From Leuctra nigra (lineage: Eukaryota; Arthropoda; Insecta; Plecoptera; Leuctridae), in assembly GCA_934045905.1 (NCBI GenBank), contig OW203768.1, positions 25,821,060-25,885,059 of the forward strand: DNA of 64,000 nucleotides, given 5' to 3'. Shown one piece after another: positions 54,786 through 64,000 of the stretch (position 1 is its first letter; every line of letters starts with the position of its first letter). The notes below the pieces were generated by a model. That model ran no database searches. It was not told where the DNA came from and saw nothing but the letters and a program-made list of their open reading frames with translations. The position numbers and the translations under genes are program-made.

Positions 54786-55324
54786 ATAAGGCAATTCTAA
54801 AATATGTAAATACGAGTATTTATCAAAAACATTAAAATAGATATGATATGCTCTTTGGCATTATCTATTACTAATTGTACTAGTAACTCAAATACGAATA
54901 GATTACTTACTGCCATGATACAAGGCACTTAAAAAATATTAAAATATTTACGAAAAGAAATATTAAAATTCTTGTGAAAATGCTCTGGTATTAGAAATTA
55001 GAAATTAGAAATTGCGCTCGGCAAATATGGATGGATTAATATAGTTGACAATACAAAAGGCACTTTGAAATTATGAAATTAACTATATTTACTAAGAGTA
55101 TACAATTAATAACGAAAGCACTAATGCACTAAGCTCTACTATAAGCACAATACTATAAGCACTATAAGCACAAGTTCATAGTAAATACAAACAAAGTCAT
55201 ACCATAATTCTAAATGGATTAGGAACTCAGAATCACGTATTTAATAATTAAGTTTGGCACTGAATTATGGTACAATGGCGAAAAGAAATGTCATTTTGAA
55301 CAGATTAGAATATATCAAAAAATA
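54786..55324. other. Unassigned AT-rich sequence
   Basis: Short degenerate repeats such as 'gcactataagcac'. No gene. Confidence 0.35.
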
Positions 55325-55711
55325 CAATGCCGGGGAACAACATACCAATCGGTAGACTCATGCTGTTGGTGCCGTTCTAGTGGCTCATGGTGCCTTAACA
55401 TTGCTATATTTACTACATTAAACATACCGGATCTCTTCACTCTGAATGCATGAAAATGACTGTCCAAAATAATGTTGTCCATTTTTCACATAACAAAAAA
55501 AAAAGCTTATTTTTATGAACAAATAAAAAATGGATCAATTCGAAAACAGGAAGATCACTTTCTTCATCTATGCCTGTACATACCATGAAATATTTCTGGT
55601 AGAGATATCATATCTGATTTTTTTTTACTGCAAGCACTGTCTCATTCAATTCAGTCATTTCGAAATGCTCAGCTATCACCTCCCCATGCAAAACATGTTT
55701 AATTTGTTTTA

Positions 55712-56085
55712 CCTCACCAATGGACTGCCACCTTGACGTGGTGGTGGGGCTTAAGGGGCCGCCTCACATTACAGGCTGGGCTTAACTAAGTGCAGTCCAG
55801 GGTCGACCTAGTCCCATGCCCTCCCCTCGGGACAGCCTCCCCTCTCGAGATGGTGATCCCCCTGAATTCGAGTCCCACCAGCCCGAAGCCCCCCCCCCCC
55901 CCCCCCCCGCCGGTCCGGCCCTATTCTGAGCTGGCTTTCCCACCAGTTTCAGACTCCCCCGGATCGGGCCCTTTAGGTCGACTCCTCCCCATGTCCTCCA
56001 CTTATTATCAACAAAGTTAAAAGTAAATATTAATGTGCGCAAAATGACCTAGTTGTCGACGCGCCATTAAACAATAATAATCTAA
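55712..56085 (+). repeat. Family-R LINE 3' fragment with 14-bp target duplication
   Basis: Flanked by TTTAATTTGTTTTA at 55698-55711 and again at 56086-56099. It contains the conserved 'cgtggtggtggggcttaagg' start, a C-run at 55889-55908 and the terminal 'cgacgcgccattaaac' with a short TAATCTAAT tail. It interrupts the gene at 55325-58634. Confidence 0.9.
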
Positions 56086-57109
56086 TTTAATTTGTTTTAG
56101 TTCACTCTTTCCCAAAATTTTCATTTCTAAATCTAAGACCTTGTCTTTCCAGTGATACGCCATATATTCTTGGTGTCTGTTGGAAAGTGTGAAGCAGATA
56201 TTTATGAAATTTTTTGAAGACGTTGCCAGTCTTTTAAAGTAATTATGTTTTGCTTCATACCTCATAGCCCACAAATACACAAGAGGTCCCATCGTTTTGA
56301 TTACTCTGGGATAGTGTATCATCAGATGGTGTTTAGGGATTAATCTCTGATACGGAAACTGTTGCTTAAATGTTCGATGATGTTCAGCTATCAATTCAGC
56401 TAAATAGTTACACATTCCAAGTGATATTTTGGGCGAAAAAATTATATCCATACACCTAAGCAGTAGCGTTATAACTTCCCATTTCGCTTTTGCTTTATCG
56501 TCGACAATCAAGTCACCAACAATCAGTGGTAAAAATCGTACCAAGGTCCATGCTTGAGCAGCTTTTTGGCCAACACTGGACCCAGCTTTGTCTATTTTTA
56601 TTGTACTAGGTATGTTTCGTCTTTCTATGAAACCAAAATCGAAACTATGACAGCGCTCATTAAGAGATTGTATAGAGATAATTCTCCTGTCGTTTATTAA
56701 GTACTGTAAAAATAGTTTGATCTCTAGCTGAGCCTCTCCTTCCAAAATTTCGTGCATAATGTCTACACTGAGAGATTCGAATGTGTGGAAGTATTGTAGG
56801 GTATTTAATAGACATGGTCCTTTGATTCCGCAAACTTGGGCGTCTCTCCTCTCATCTTGTTTTAGTTCACGTAGTTGATTGCAGTAAACTTCTTTGGATC
56901 TAATAACAACTTCGTCCATATTTTCGGACAGAAAACACTGGGCTTCATCCTTAGTGCTTAAGCAAAATCTACAGTATTATTTGGCTGAAAAGGACTCGAC
57001 CATACCATACAACGGATTCGCACCCAAATTGTCATGGCTAAGTGACAGAATACTTCCTTTCAGACACTGTTGGTTGGGTATGAATTTAACAGGTATTCCT
57101 TCAGTTTCC

Positions 57110-57555
57110 CCACCGATGGCTGCCATCTTAGCGCGGTGGTGGGGTTTGCGATGGCCAATGAACCATTGCAGCTACGCCGGCGAGCATGCTCATGTGTAAG
57201 GGTTACCCATGCCGGACAGATCAGTGGTGAGGTCCAGACAAAGAGCAGCCAGGGTTGGCTTAACCATGTCCTCCCTTGAATTTGCGGTCCCCATCGGGCC
57301 GGCCTTCCCCCTCGAGATGGTGATCCCCCTGAAATCGGGTTCAGCCGGCCCGAATCCTCACACCCCCCGGTCCGTCCCCATTCCGGCCTGGCCTTCCCAC
57401 TAGTGCTGGACTCCCCCGGATCGGGCCCGTTAGGTCGACCCCCTCCCCTTGCCCTCCAATTATGATCAACAAAATTAAATATAACAATTAATGTGCGCAA
57501 TATAACCTCGTCGTTGACGCGCCATTAAACCCTAATAATCTATCTAATCTATCTA
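57110..57555 (+). repeat. Family-R LINE 3' fragment with 13-bp target duplication
   Basis: Flanked by TCCTTCAGTTTCC at 57097-57109 and 57556-57568. The insert runs from 'ccaccgatggctgccatc' to 'gcgccattaaaccctaat' with an (ATCT)n tail. Removing the insert and one duplication restores a continuous host-side reading frame, so the insertion broke a formerly open frame. Confidence 0.93.
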
Positions 57556-58634
57556 TCCTTCAGTTTCCAAAATTTTTATATCGTCAACAAGAGGTTTTAG
57601 AACAGCATCGAAGCCTATTAGTTTGACATCTATAGAATGAAAGAGCGCAACTAAAAAAATATTTTCTAGCTGACTGTGCAACCTCGAAGGCAAATTTTTT
57701 ATAGTAAAGTACAGCCCCCCAAGCTTATGCAGACCAGTTTTGTGGCCAATTGGGTTCACTGTCCCAAATTCATCAAAAAAAAGTTGTATTTGAATTGCAT
57801 TCTTTTCTCTTGAAAATAACACATTGCTTTTGAAATATGATCCATCCTCTGCTGTTTCAAATAAGCAATCGACAGTAATATCTCAAACTCTAATAATATA
57901 ACTCTGAAATGAATCATTGTTTAACAAAAACTGCAATGTCTCTTATATCGGAATGTACATGAATGTGCTGGATACCGGGACTTGAACATATGTTCCTATA
58001 ACTTCATCCCATTTTCTATCCTCTCTTATGAGGATCGTTTTAGCAATAGGCTTTGGAACACCATGTAGGAGCTTTTGCCTCTTGTATTTTAATTTACCCT
58101 TTGAAATGGGTTTGTCAATAAGTCAACTGATTTTGATAATAAATTCTTCTTCAAACTAGGATCCAGGACATCATAATTAATCAAGGATTTCATGTTATTG
58201 GCAACCGGTTCTAACATTTCTTTCGTTGCTGAGACAATTGAGTCTATTGTTGATCATGGCAAACCCATAGCAGAAAGTCGAGATGTAAATGATGAAGCTG
58301 CACCATCCACAATGCGTGCCGTGAGAGAGACATCAATTTCAGTTGTGTCCATTTCAATTTCCATGGAATCGATTTCTATATTATCTTGAATTTCAGCTGG
58401 TACTGTATCATTTTCATTGAGATCTGTATCCTGATCAACGCTTTCTTTTTGTATGATTGTACACTTAATCATATGACGCCTCCAACCACTAAATGTAGAA
58501 AATGTGTGAGGGCAAAATTTGCCAAAACACGATAATTTCAATCTGGCATTGCTATGCATTGCATGATCTCTATGTAAGTGAAGCAAAGCCTGCCTTACAT
58601 TCAAGCACGGACTGTTACAAATGAAGCAATTCAT

Positions 58635-59057
58635 CGTAATGTTTGAACTAGATTATTCGGGCTCAAATATCGCGCATCCTTGCAGTGAGAACATATTTTT
58701 CTATATTGAAGGACATTGTAGCCGTGTCAGCGGCCTCTAGCGAGCGGCTTGGGGATTAATGATTTTAATTGCAATGAGTTTATTAAAGTTTTGGTAACGT
58801 TTGGTGACCACCACTTATTTTTACTCTTAGAAAAATAAGAAAAGATAGAATTTGGAAAATAACCAAAAAGATAAATACCTTCTTTGAAGATTGTAGAGGC
58901 GGAGTGTGGTTTGTGAAAACGCGCAAGTGTAGAAATCCTCTGGAATCGTAGTTGTACTTGCAGCGATGATTTAAATATAATACTTTTCTTTGATGCTTTG
59001 AATTTGTGAAAATATAGAAATTATTCTTATCATGAACTATTATTGAAAATATAATCC
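58635..59057. other. Unassigned sequence
   Basis: No supported feature. Confidence 0.3.
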
Positions 59058-59415
59058 CATTAAAAAACACTTCGTGTAAAAATAACAGCCAAGTCTCTTC
59101 AACTAAAAAAAAATATGAAATCTAAATATTCTGCACTGAAAAGTAGTGATATCAAAAAATGAGCCAAGTCAAAATTTTATTTGAAAATCAAAAAAAAAAA
59201 TGTTATAAAATATACATAAAATATCCATATACATAGTACACCTATAATGCCCTAAAAAAACGATGCGCCAAGTATTTTTTGATTTTCAAATAAAGTTTTG
59301 ACTTGGCTCATTTTTTGATATCACTACTTTTCAGTGCAGAATTTTTAGATTTCATATTTTTTTAGTTGAAGAGACTTGGCTGCTATTTTTACACGAAGTG
59401 TTTTTTAATGGGATA
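59058..59415. repeat. Repeat copy C: long hairpin
   Basis: Inverted arms 'aaaaaacacttcgtgtaaaa' to 'gccaagtcaaaattttattt' and the reverse, about 150 bases each with a ~60-base spacer. Both arms carry matching changes relative to copy B. Confidence 0.85.
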
Positions 59416-60540
59416 TCACAAATTTTTTTAGTTTATTCTTACAACTTGTGACAATCGAATGAACAATTACTATATCCTTAAAAATAATCACCCTTTACAA
59501 TTTGGTTATTTTCATGAAGAATAGCAAAGGTTTCATTCCAATCGGTCAACCAAGTTCCGAGATATGGCAACATATCCGTTGTCAAAATGGCTGCTGAACT
59601 TTCTGCACTGCCACATAGAATTTATAACTATAAATGATGTGTATCATTTTAAGCTTAATATGTTAATATGCTTAATAGCTTAATAAGCTGAATATGTATT
59701 TATTGTATAGGAGGGGATTATAATAATTTATAAATTTGAATGACGTCATTTCCGGTCTCATAAATAGGAACATTCTAGTTTGACTGTTCCTATTCCATAG
59801 AGATGGCCTTCCGAATCGTTTCGCGCTAGTTTCATACCGATCTGTCAACCAGTTTTCGAGATATGGCGTTTCTTCCGGTTTCAAAATGGCTGCTAAAATC
59901 ACTGACTCCTTGAATTATAATTTAAACATGATTACATTTTATTATAAGCTGTCTGAAATAGTATATTTATTGCATCAACATGTAAATTTGTGAGATTCTT
60001 AAAAAAGTGTGACGTCATTTCCAGTTTTGGTATGGAAAACTGCAAATATTATTGATGATAATACATAAAGTTGACCGTCTAAATTGTTTAGCGCTGGTTT
60101 CGTTCAAATCTATTTAGCCGTTATTGATATATGATGTCACTTCCGGTTTCAAAATGGCGGCTTCCGGTTGGTTTTATAACAAGTCAAATGAGATATCAAA
60201 AGTACATACGTTACATAAATATCAAAATAATCGGATCAAATTTGTTGCCGAAATGCCAATCGATGTATTTCAAATTTCATGACGTCATTTCCGGTTTCGT
60301 TAACATAAATTTTAGTCTGTTGCTATTTATAATCCATATAGTTGACCGTCCGAATCGTTTGGCGCTATTTTCGTTCCAATCAGCTCAGCCGTTGTCGAGA
60401 TATGATGTCACTTCCGGTTTCAAAATGGCGGCACAAAAAAAGTCAGGGGGGGGGAGGGCAAATCAGACGCCAAAAGTGCACACGTGGTAAAAATGTGAGA
60501 TCAATCGGTTCAGCCGTTTAGGCTGTGGCCTGTTTACCGA
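59416..60540 (+). repeat. Repeat copy C: body with seven motif blocks
   Basis: About seven blocks pairing 'tgacgtcatttccgg' or 'tgatgtcacttccgg' with 'tttcaaaatggcggc', at about 59565, 59740, 59860, 60010, 60130, 60285 and 60400. It ends in 'ttcagccgtttaggctgtgg', as in the other copies. Confidence 0.8.
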
Positions 60541-61334
60541 ATTTGAATTCCAGGATACTACTACTACTACTAAGATTATTATTACTAGGAAAACGCTCTG
60601 TGTAACGCGTTGAATGAGCGAGCACGACACGTGCGCAAACATTAACCGAATATGCGTTCGTTAACACACAGAAAACATTATTTTAAGTCAAACTGAAAGC
60701 AAACTACGATCCACTGAATCAATATAAAACAATGTGTCATTGTATGATTACCATTAATGTGTAATCCGAGATATACCTAACCTTCAAGGAAATGTCAGGC
60801 TAGACAGAAGCTCAGAAACGGAATAAATCCAACGTTTCCAAGAAGAAAATAATTTGAAATAATCAATCCCCTGGACAAAAACTGTAGATACCTAATATCT
60901 ATGCTTTAAAAGCGATTCAATTTTACTAATACCTTCACAAAGTACACCAAATTGCCAAAATTATCAACGAAAAGAAGCACAATGCAGGAGAGATTTGGAA
61001 TGACGTGTGAACGCTAGAAGAGAACAAACGCCACTCAATGATATTATTGAAATGTGAGCTTATGTTTCTAATCCCTCCTGGATGCAAAATCAGCCAAGTA
61101 GAAACACGGGAGGCACGGCCATCAGAACTACGAATTGACGAAAAGACAATCAAGGTCCTTAAAAACTCGAAATGATTTGTTGGAAACTATGATCCAAATT
61201 GAATTATTCAAATTTGATCAACTCAATACACATAAAAATATCTGCTTTTCACTAAAAAAGTGTACATACCATCAAAACACTGCTAAAAGAGCCAAATGGA
61301 GTCGCTCGCTCAATTATTATGAAAACCGCCCTAA
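60541..61334. other. Interior of repeat copy C, unassigned
   Basis: A short (CTA)n run near 60557. No gene is supported. Confidence 0.35.
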
Positions 61335-61600
61335 AACACGGTTTTCACGGCCCTCTAGCTCGCAAAGGGCGTAACCTATTGTTCCCAAATTTGGTATATG
61401 TTGTAGGGTGGGCCATTGCTCGAAATTGAGATATTTCCCAACAATGTGAGATTCCCCAATTTTAAGATCCAGTAGGCCGAAAATGCCACTTTGATGCCTA
61501 CAGTAAAAGTGGGTTTGCTCCAGCCTTTATATGAGAGTGTGCGCGCGCCGTACAACTTGGCTGGCGTGGAGCGACCGCTCCACTAGATAACCTTCTGAAA
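61335..61600 (+). repeat. Repeat copy C: outer arm and terminus
   Basis: It matches 42995-43275 from 'ttttcacggccctctagctc' to 'ggagcgaccgctccactaga'. Confidence 0.8.
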
Positions 61601-62289
61601 ATTATCTTATTTGAAATAAATACTTTGATTTATTGAATAGTTTATCCTGATATTTAAAATATGTTAATTAAAATGAGATGATGTGATTTTGGGAAAATAA
61701 GGATTTTAAAGAATTTCAGTACCTTTGGTTGTATCCTTCTGAAGAACTTGTAGAATTCGAAGTCACTTTGAAACACAGAGTGTTTATTACACTTTCTTGA
61801 AATTACACCACTTTACAACTCTTTGAACTTTTGAACAGTAGAAACTTTGCGTTCACACTACTTGAACAAAATTAACTCTTAATGAGTTCACTTAACGTCA
61901 AAATAATAGATTAAAGATTTTATAAAATTTGAAGATTAATTTTAAATTACAATTGAAGAACAGGCCGAAATTACTAACAGGTAGTATGATTTTGGAAGGA
62001 AAAAGGAAATACTCTGGACTTCAAGAAAATCTTACATAATTAACCAAGAGACAGCCTGGTCAACCAGCAGGGGTTATCCTGAAGGGGAGAGGAGCTTGAC
62101 AAGAGACAGCCTGTCAAAGACTGATGTCTTTTCCGCTTCCTGTCTATCGTGTTAGAACAATGAATATTCTAACGGGTTGTCTGGTACCATGTATAAAATA
62201 CGTTTATAACCCAGCCTTCTAGAATATTGCTGCTCGGGTAGGGGTTCTTCAGATGCGTCGTCTGCTGACGCTGTGTGGAGTGTCACGGA
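61601..62289 (-). other. Probable 3' UTR and flank of the Jockey LINE
   Basis: Non-coding. A partial duplication 'caagagacagcctg' occurs at 62045 and 62100. The exact LINE 3' end is not evident. Confidence 0.4.
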
Positions 62290-64000
62290 TTACTCCATGA
62301 ACAATGACATGGGACGCTTGTAGCGGTCCCATGGGCTGACAGTGTAAAGTAGTTGATCCCTGATGAGCTGGTTGGGCGCCTCGTCCAGGGACTCGTAGAG
62401 CTGCTCTGCCTGCTGCATGAAGAAGTCCTCGATGGTGGGGACTTGAAGATCTCGATGGATGTCGGCGTTTCTGATGAACCATCTCGCGGAAGTGATTCGT
62501 CGGAGTGCTCGGTTCTGGACGATCTGCACTCGCTTTTTCACAGCCGCCGAGCACCAGCTCCAGACCGGAGATGCATAGGTCAATGTTGGCCTAATAATCG
62601 CTGTGTAGAGCAAGAGCTTGTTGTTGAGGCTCATGTCAGGGTTCCTGAACAGCGGTGTTAATGCTGCCAGCTTTCCAATTGCTCTGGAGCAGAAGTTCAG
62701 GCGGAAGTCGAGGGTCACCCCGAGGTACACGCTCGAGGGTTCCCAGCCTATCTGCTGGCCGTTAATTGTGATGACGGGCGGAATCAGACCATTATTCTTC
62801 GTGAAGAGGGTTGCCTTGGTCTTGTCGGCGTTGATGGCGATTCTCCACAGCGCATACCATACCATTATGCGGTTAAGGGATGGCTGAAGATATGTGCCGA
62901 GCAGCTTCGTGTTCTTGGACTGGGCAATAACAGCCAAGTCGTCTGCATACAGGCCTAACTTTGTTTTAGGCAAGTCAGCTGGGATGTCATGCGTATAGAT
63001 GTTAAATAGGTCCGGTGAGAGCGTAGAACCTTGAGGCACCCCAGCAGAAATCTTCGTGACAGATGAGTTCACTCCTAAGTAGGTTACATAGAAAGTTCTG
63101 TAAGTCAGAAATGATCTTATGGTTTCTATCAAGTAGGGCGGAGCTTGGAGCCGGTAAAGCTTGAGAATAAGTCCTTCGTGCCACACGCGGTCAAACGCTT
63201 TGGCAACGTCTAAGAAGACGATGCCTGTCTGCTTCTTGTTGTTGGATCCTTGAGTGATGATGTTCGTCACTCTCAGGAGCTGCTGTGTGGTGCTGTGCTT
63301 TGGTCTGAATCCAAACTGTTCTGGAGGGAGCACTGCGATCTCCGAGATATGCGCCATGAGACGACGCTGAAGGACACGTTCCAGAAGTTTGGCAATGTTG
63401 CTCAGCAAACTGATCGGTCGATAGTTGCGTGGATCTCTCGGTGATTTTCCGGGTTTTTGGGAAACAACTACTCGAGCCTTTTTCCAAATAGCCGGAAAAT
63501 GTCGGAGGCGCATTGATGCATTGAAAATGTCAACTATCCTCTGGGCGGTTGATGGTGGGAGGTTATTGATCGTGATGGTGTTGATACAGTCATCTCCAGG
63601 GGCCTTTCTCAGCTTCATACTCTTGGCATGGTGGATTAGTTCGGTTATCGAGCAGGGATCCTCTTGATCACGGTCTGGTTCACTTTCTGCTATTTGCTGA
63701 TGTTCTGCGGTGAAGTCACGGAGCTCCTGTTCAAGTGCTGCTGTGTCAGCGGTGCTTGCGTTGGGAGTGAATGTTTCCTCGAGACAGGCTGCCAACACTT
63801 CAACTTTGTCCTCGGGGCTACAGGCCAGATGGTGTGGACCTTGTATCGGTGGATTTGGAACCGGTTTCTTCTGTAGTCGGCGTGACATTGTCCAGATTGA
63901 GCGATCAGCGACTTGTAGCTTCCCCACTGCATCGTTCCATATCTTCTTACGATGTGCCGTGAGCTCTGTACGCAGTTTCTTCACAAGATCGTCGTAATGC
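62290..64000 (-). CDS. Jockey-clade LINE reverse transcriptase (partial, runs off the window)
   Basis: The minus-strand frame is open from the window edge to a stop at 62290, over 564 codons. It covers a pre-RT linker, then RT with KAPGDDCINTITINNLPPST, NYRPISLLSNIAKLLERVL, EQFGFRPKHSTTQQLL, VFLDVAKAFDRVWHEGLI, SAGVPQGSTLSPDLFNIY and the catalytic YADDLAVIA, and a C-terminal YASPVWSWCSAA block. This is a typical Jockey ORF2; its endonuclease would lie beyond position 64000. No stop or frameshift is seen in the visible part, so it may be a young copy. The host protein partners are unknown. Confidence 0.93.
   Translation of the reverse strand, partial: HYDDLVKKLRTELTAHRKKIWNDAVGKLQVADRSIWTMSRRLQKKPVPNPPIQGPHHLACSPEDKVEVLAACLEETFTPNASTADTAALEQELRDFTAEHQQIAESEPDRDQEDPCSITELIHHAKSMKLRKAPGDDCINTITINNLPPSTAQRIVDIFNASMRLRHFPAIWKKARVVVSQKPGKSPRDPRNYRPISLLSNIAKLLERVLQRRLMAHISEIAVLPPEQFGFRPKHSTTQQLLRVTNIITQGSNNKKQTGIVFLDVAKAFDRVWHEGLILKLYRLQAPPYLIETIRSFLTYRTFYVTYLGVNSSVTKISAGVPQGSTLSPDLFNIYTHDIPADLPKTKLGLYADDLAVIAQSKNTKLLGTYLQPSLNRIMVWYALWRIAINADKTKATLFTKNNGLIPPVITINGQQIGWEPSSVYLGVTLDFRLNFCSRAIGKLAALTPLFRNPDMSLNNKLLLYTAIIRPTLTYASPVWSWCSAAVKKRVQIVQNRALRRITSARWFIRNADIHRDLQVPTIEDFFMQQAEQLYESLDEAPNQLIRDQLLYTVSPWDRYKRPMSLFME

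Larger units (their letters stand above)
55325..58634 (-). pseudogene. Broken transposon-like gene (C2H2 start, tnp2/DUF4218-like body), interrupted by two LINE inserts
   Basis: Minus-strand pieces in order: 58634-58254, two C2H2-type fingers (CFICNSPC...HRDH, FSGWRRHMIKC); 58250-57830, decayed with a TGA right after the first piece and frame changes; 57822-57569 (LFFDEFGTVNPIGHKTG, HKLGGLYFTIKNLP); 57096-56100 (VDIMHEILEGEAQLEIKLFL, RFLPLIVGDLIVDD, LIPKHHLMIHYPRVIKTMGP, MRYEAKHNYFK); and 55697-55325 (DSHFHAFRVKRSG). The pattern matches a family of uncharacterised animal proteins related to CACTA/tnp2-type transposases; the assignment is from memory. Two LINE fragments with perfect target duplications split it. 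Confidence 0.7.

Noticed and set aside
62249..63997. Several plus-strand and alternate minus-strand frames over the Jockey RT
   Set aside because: They are shadows of the 564-codon RT frame, which has all the catalytic motifs.

Overview
The window is repeat-rich, AT-rich animal DNA, almost certainly from an arthropod and probably an insect. The evidence is an insect-type retroelement with an F-like envelope gene, TATA plus TCAGTY-type initiators, spliced genes with GT-AG introns, and piggyBac, hAT, RTE, Jockey and 5S-derived SINE elements. I find no convincing ordinary host gene. Nearly every coding stretch belongs to a mobile element, a captured viral gene or an old transposon-like gene. The species cannot be named from the sequence.

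Layout. 1-2715 is copy A of a dispersed, partly palindromic repeat family. 3990-6152 is a 5'-truncated LINE with RT and RNase H. 8254-29671 is the centrepiece, a very long Ty3/gypsy-class LTR element with nearly identical LTR copies. It carries gag, a pol with an inserted TARG1/OARD1-like macro domain, an F-type env with its own splice acceptor, and an unusual 3' region. Inside that 3' region lie a complete nested hAT transposon (18763-22713, perfect 8-bp target duplication), four tandem paralogous spliced genes on the opposite strand (23071-26139), a sense accessory gene with a zinc-knuckle-like motif (26704-27216), a short 3'-most ORF, and several internal TATA/Inr promoters. Without the hAT insertion the element is about 17 kb.

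30.0-36.0 kb holds a transposon-like gene fragment and a TIR element (31304-35777). The TIR element contains a chimeric retro-insert: a bunyavirus (phenuivirus-like) Gc glycoprotein ORF joined to the 3' half of a LINE, both on the minus strand. 36.4-40.0 kb has a LINE 3' fragment and an intact piggyBac transposase. 40.8-43.3 kb has a DDE transposase remnant, two minisatellites and repeat copy B. 43.3-51.5 kb has the 3' part of a second gypsy-class element with extra ORFs after pol, split by an RTE LINE. 52.2-54.8 kb has a decayed LINE, a 43-bp tandem array, a 5S-rRNA-derived SINE and an RTE tail. 55.3-58.6 kb is a broken transposon-like gene interrupted twice by LINE 3' fragments, each flanked by perfect 13-14 bp duplications. 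59.0-61.6 kb is repeat copy C. 62.3-64.0 kb is a Jockey-type LINE running off the window.

How the parts work together. In the large element, the LTR promoter should drive full-length RNA for Gag and, by a -1 frameshift at a canonical slippery heptamer, Gag-Pol. Splicing to the acceptor just upstream of env would give Env. Separate internal promoters appear to drive the sense accessory ORF and at least two of the antisense genes. Much of the rest of the window shows successive nesting of elements in one another.
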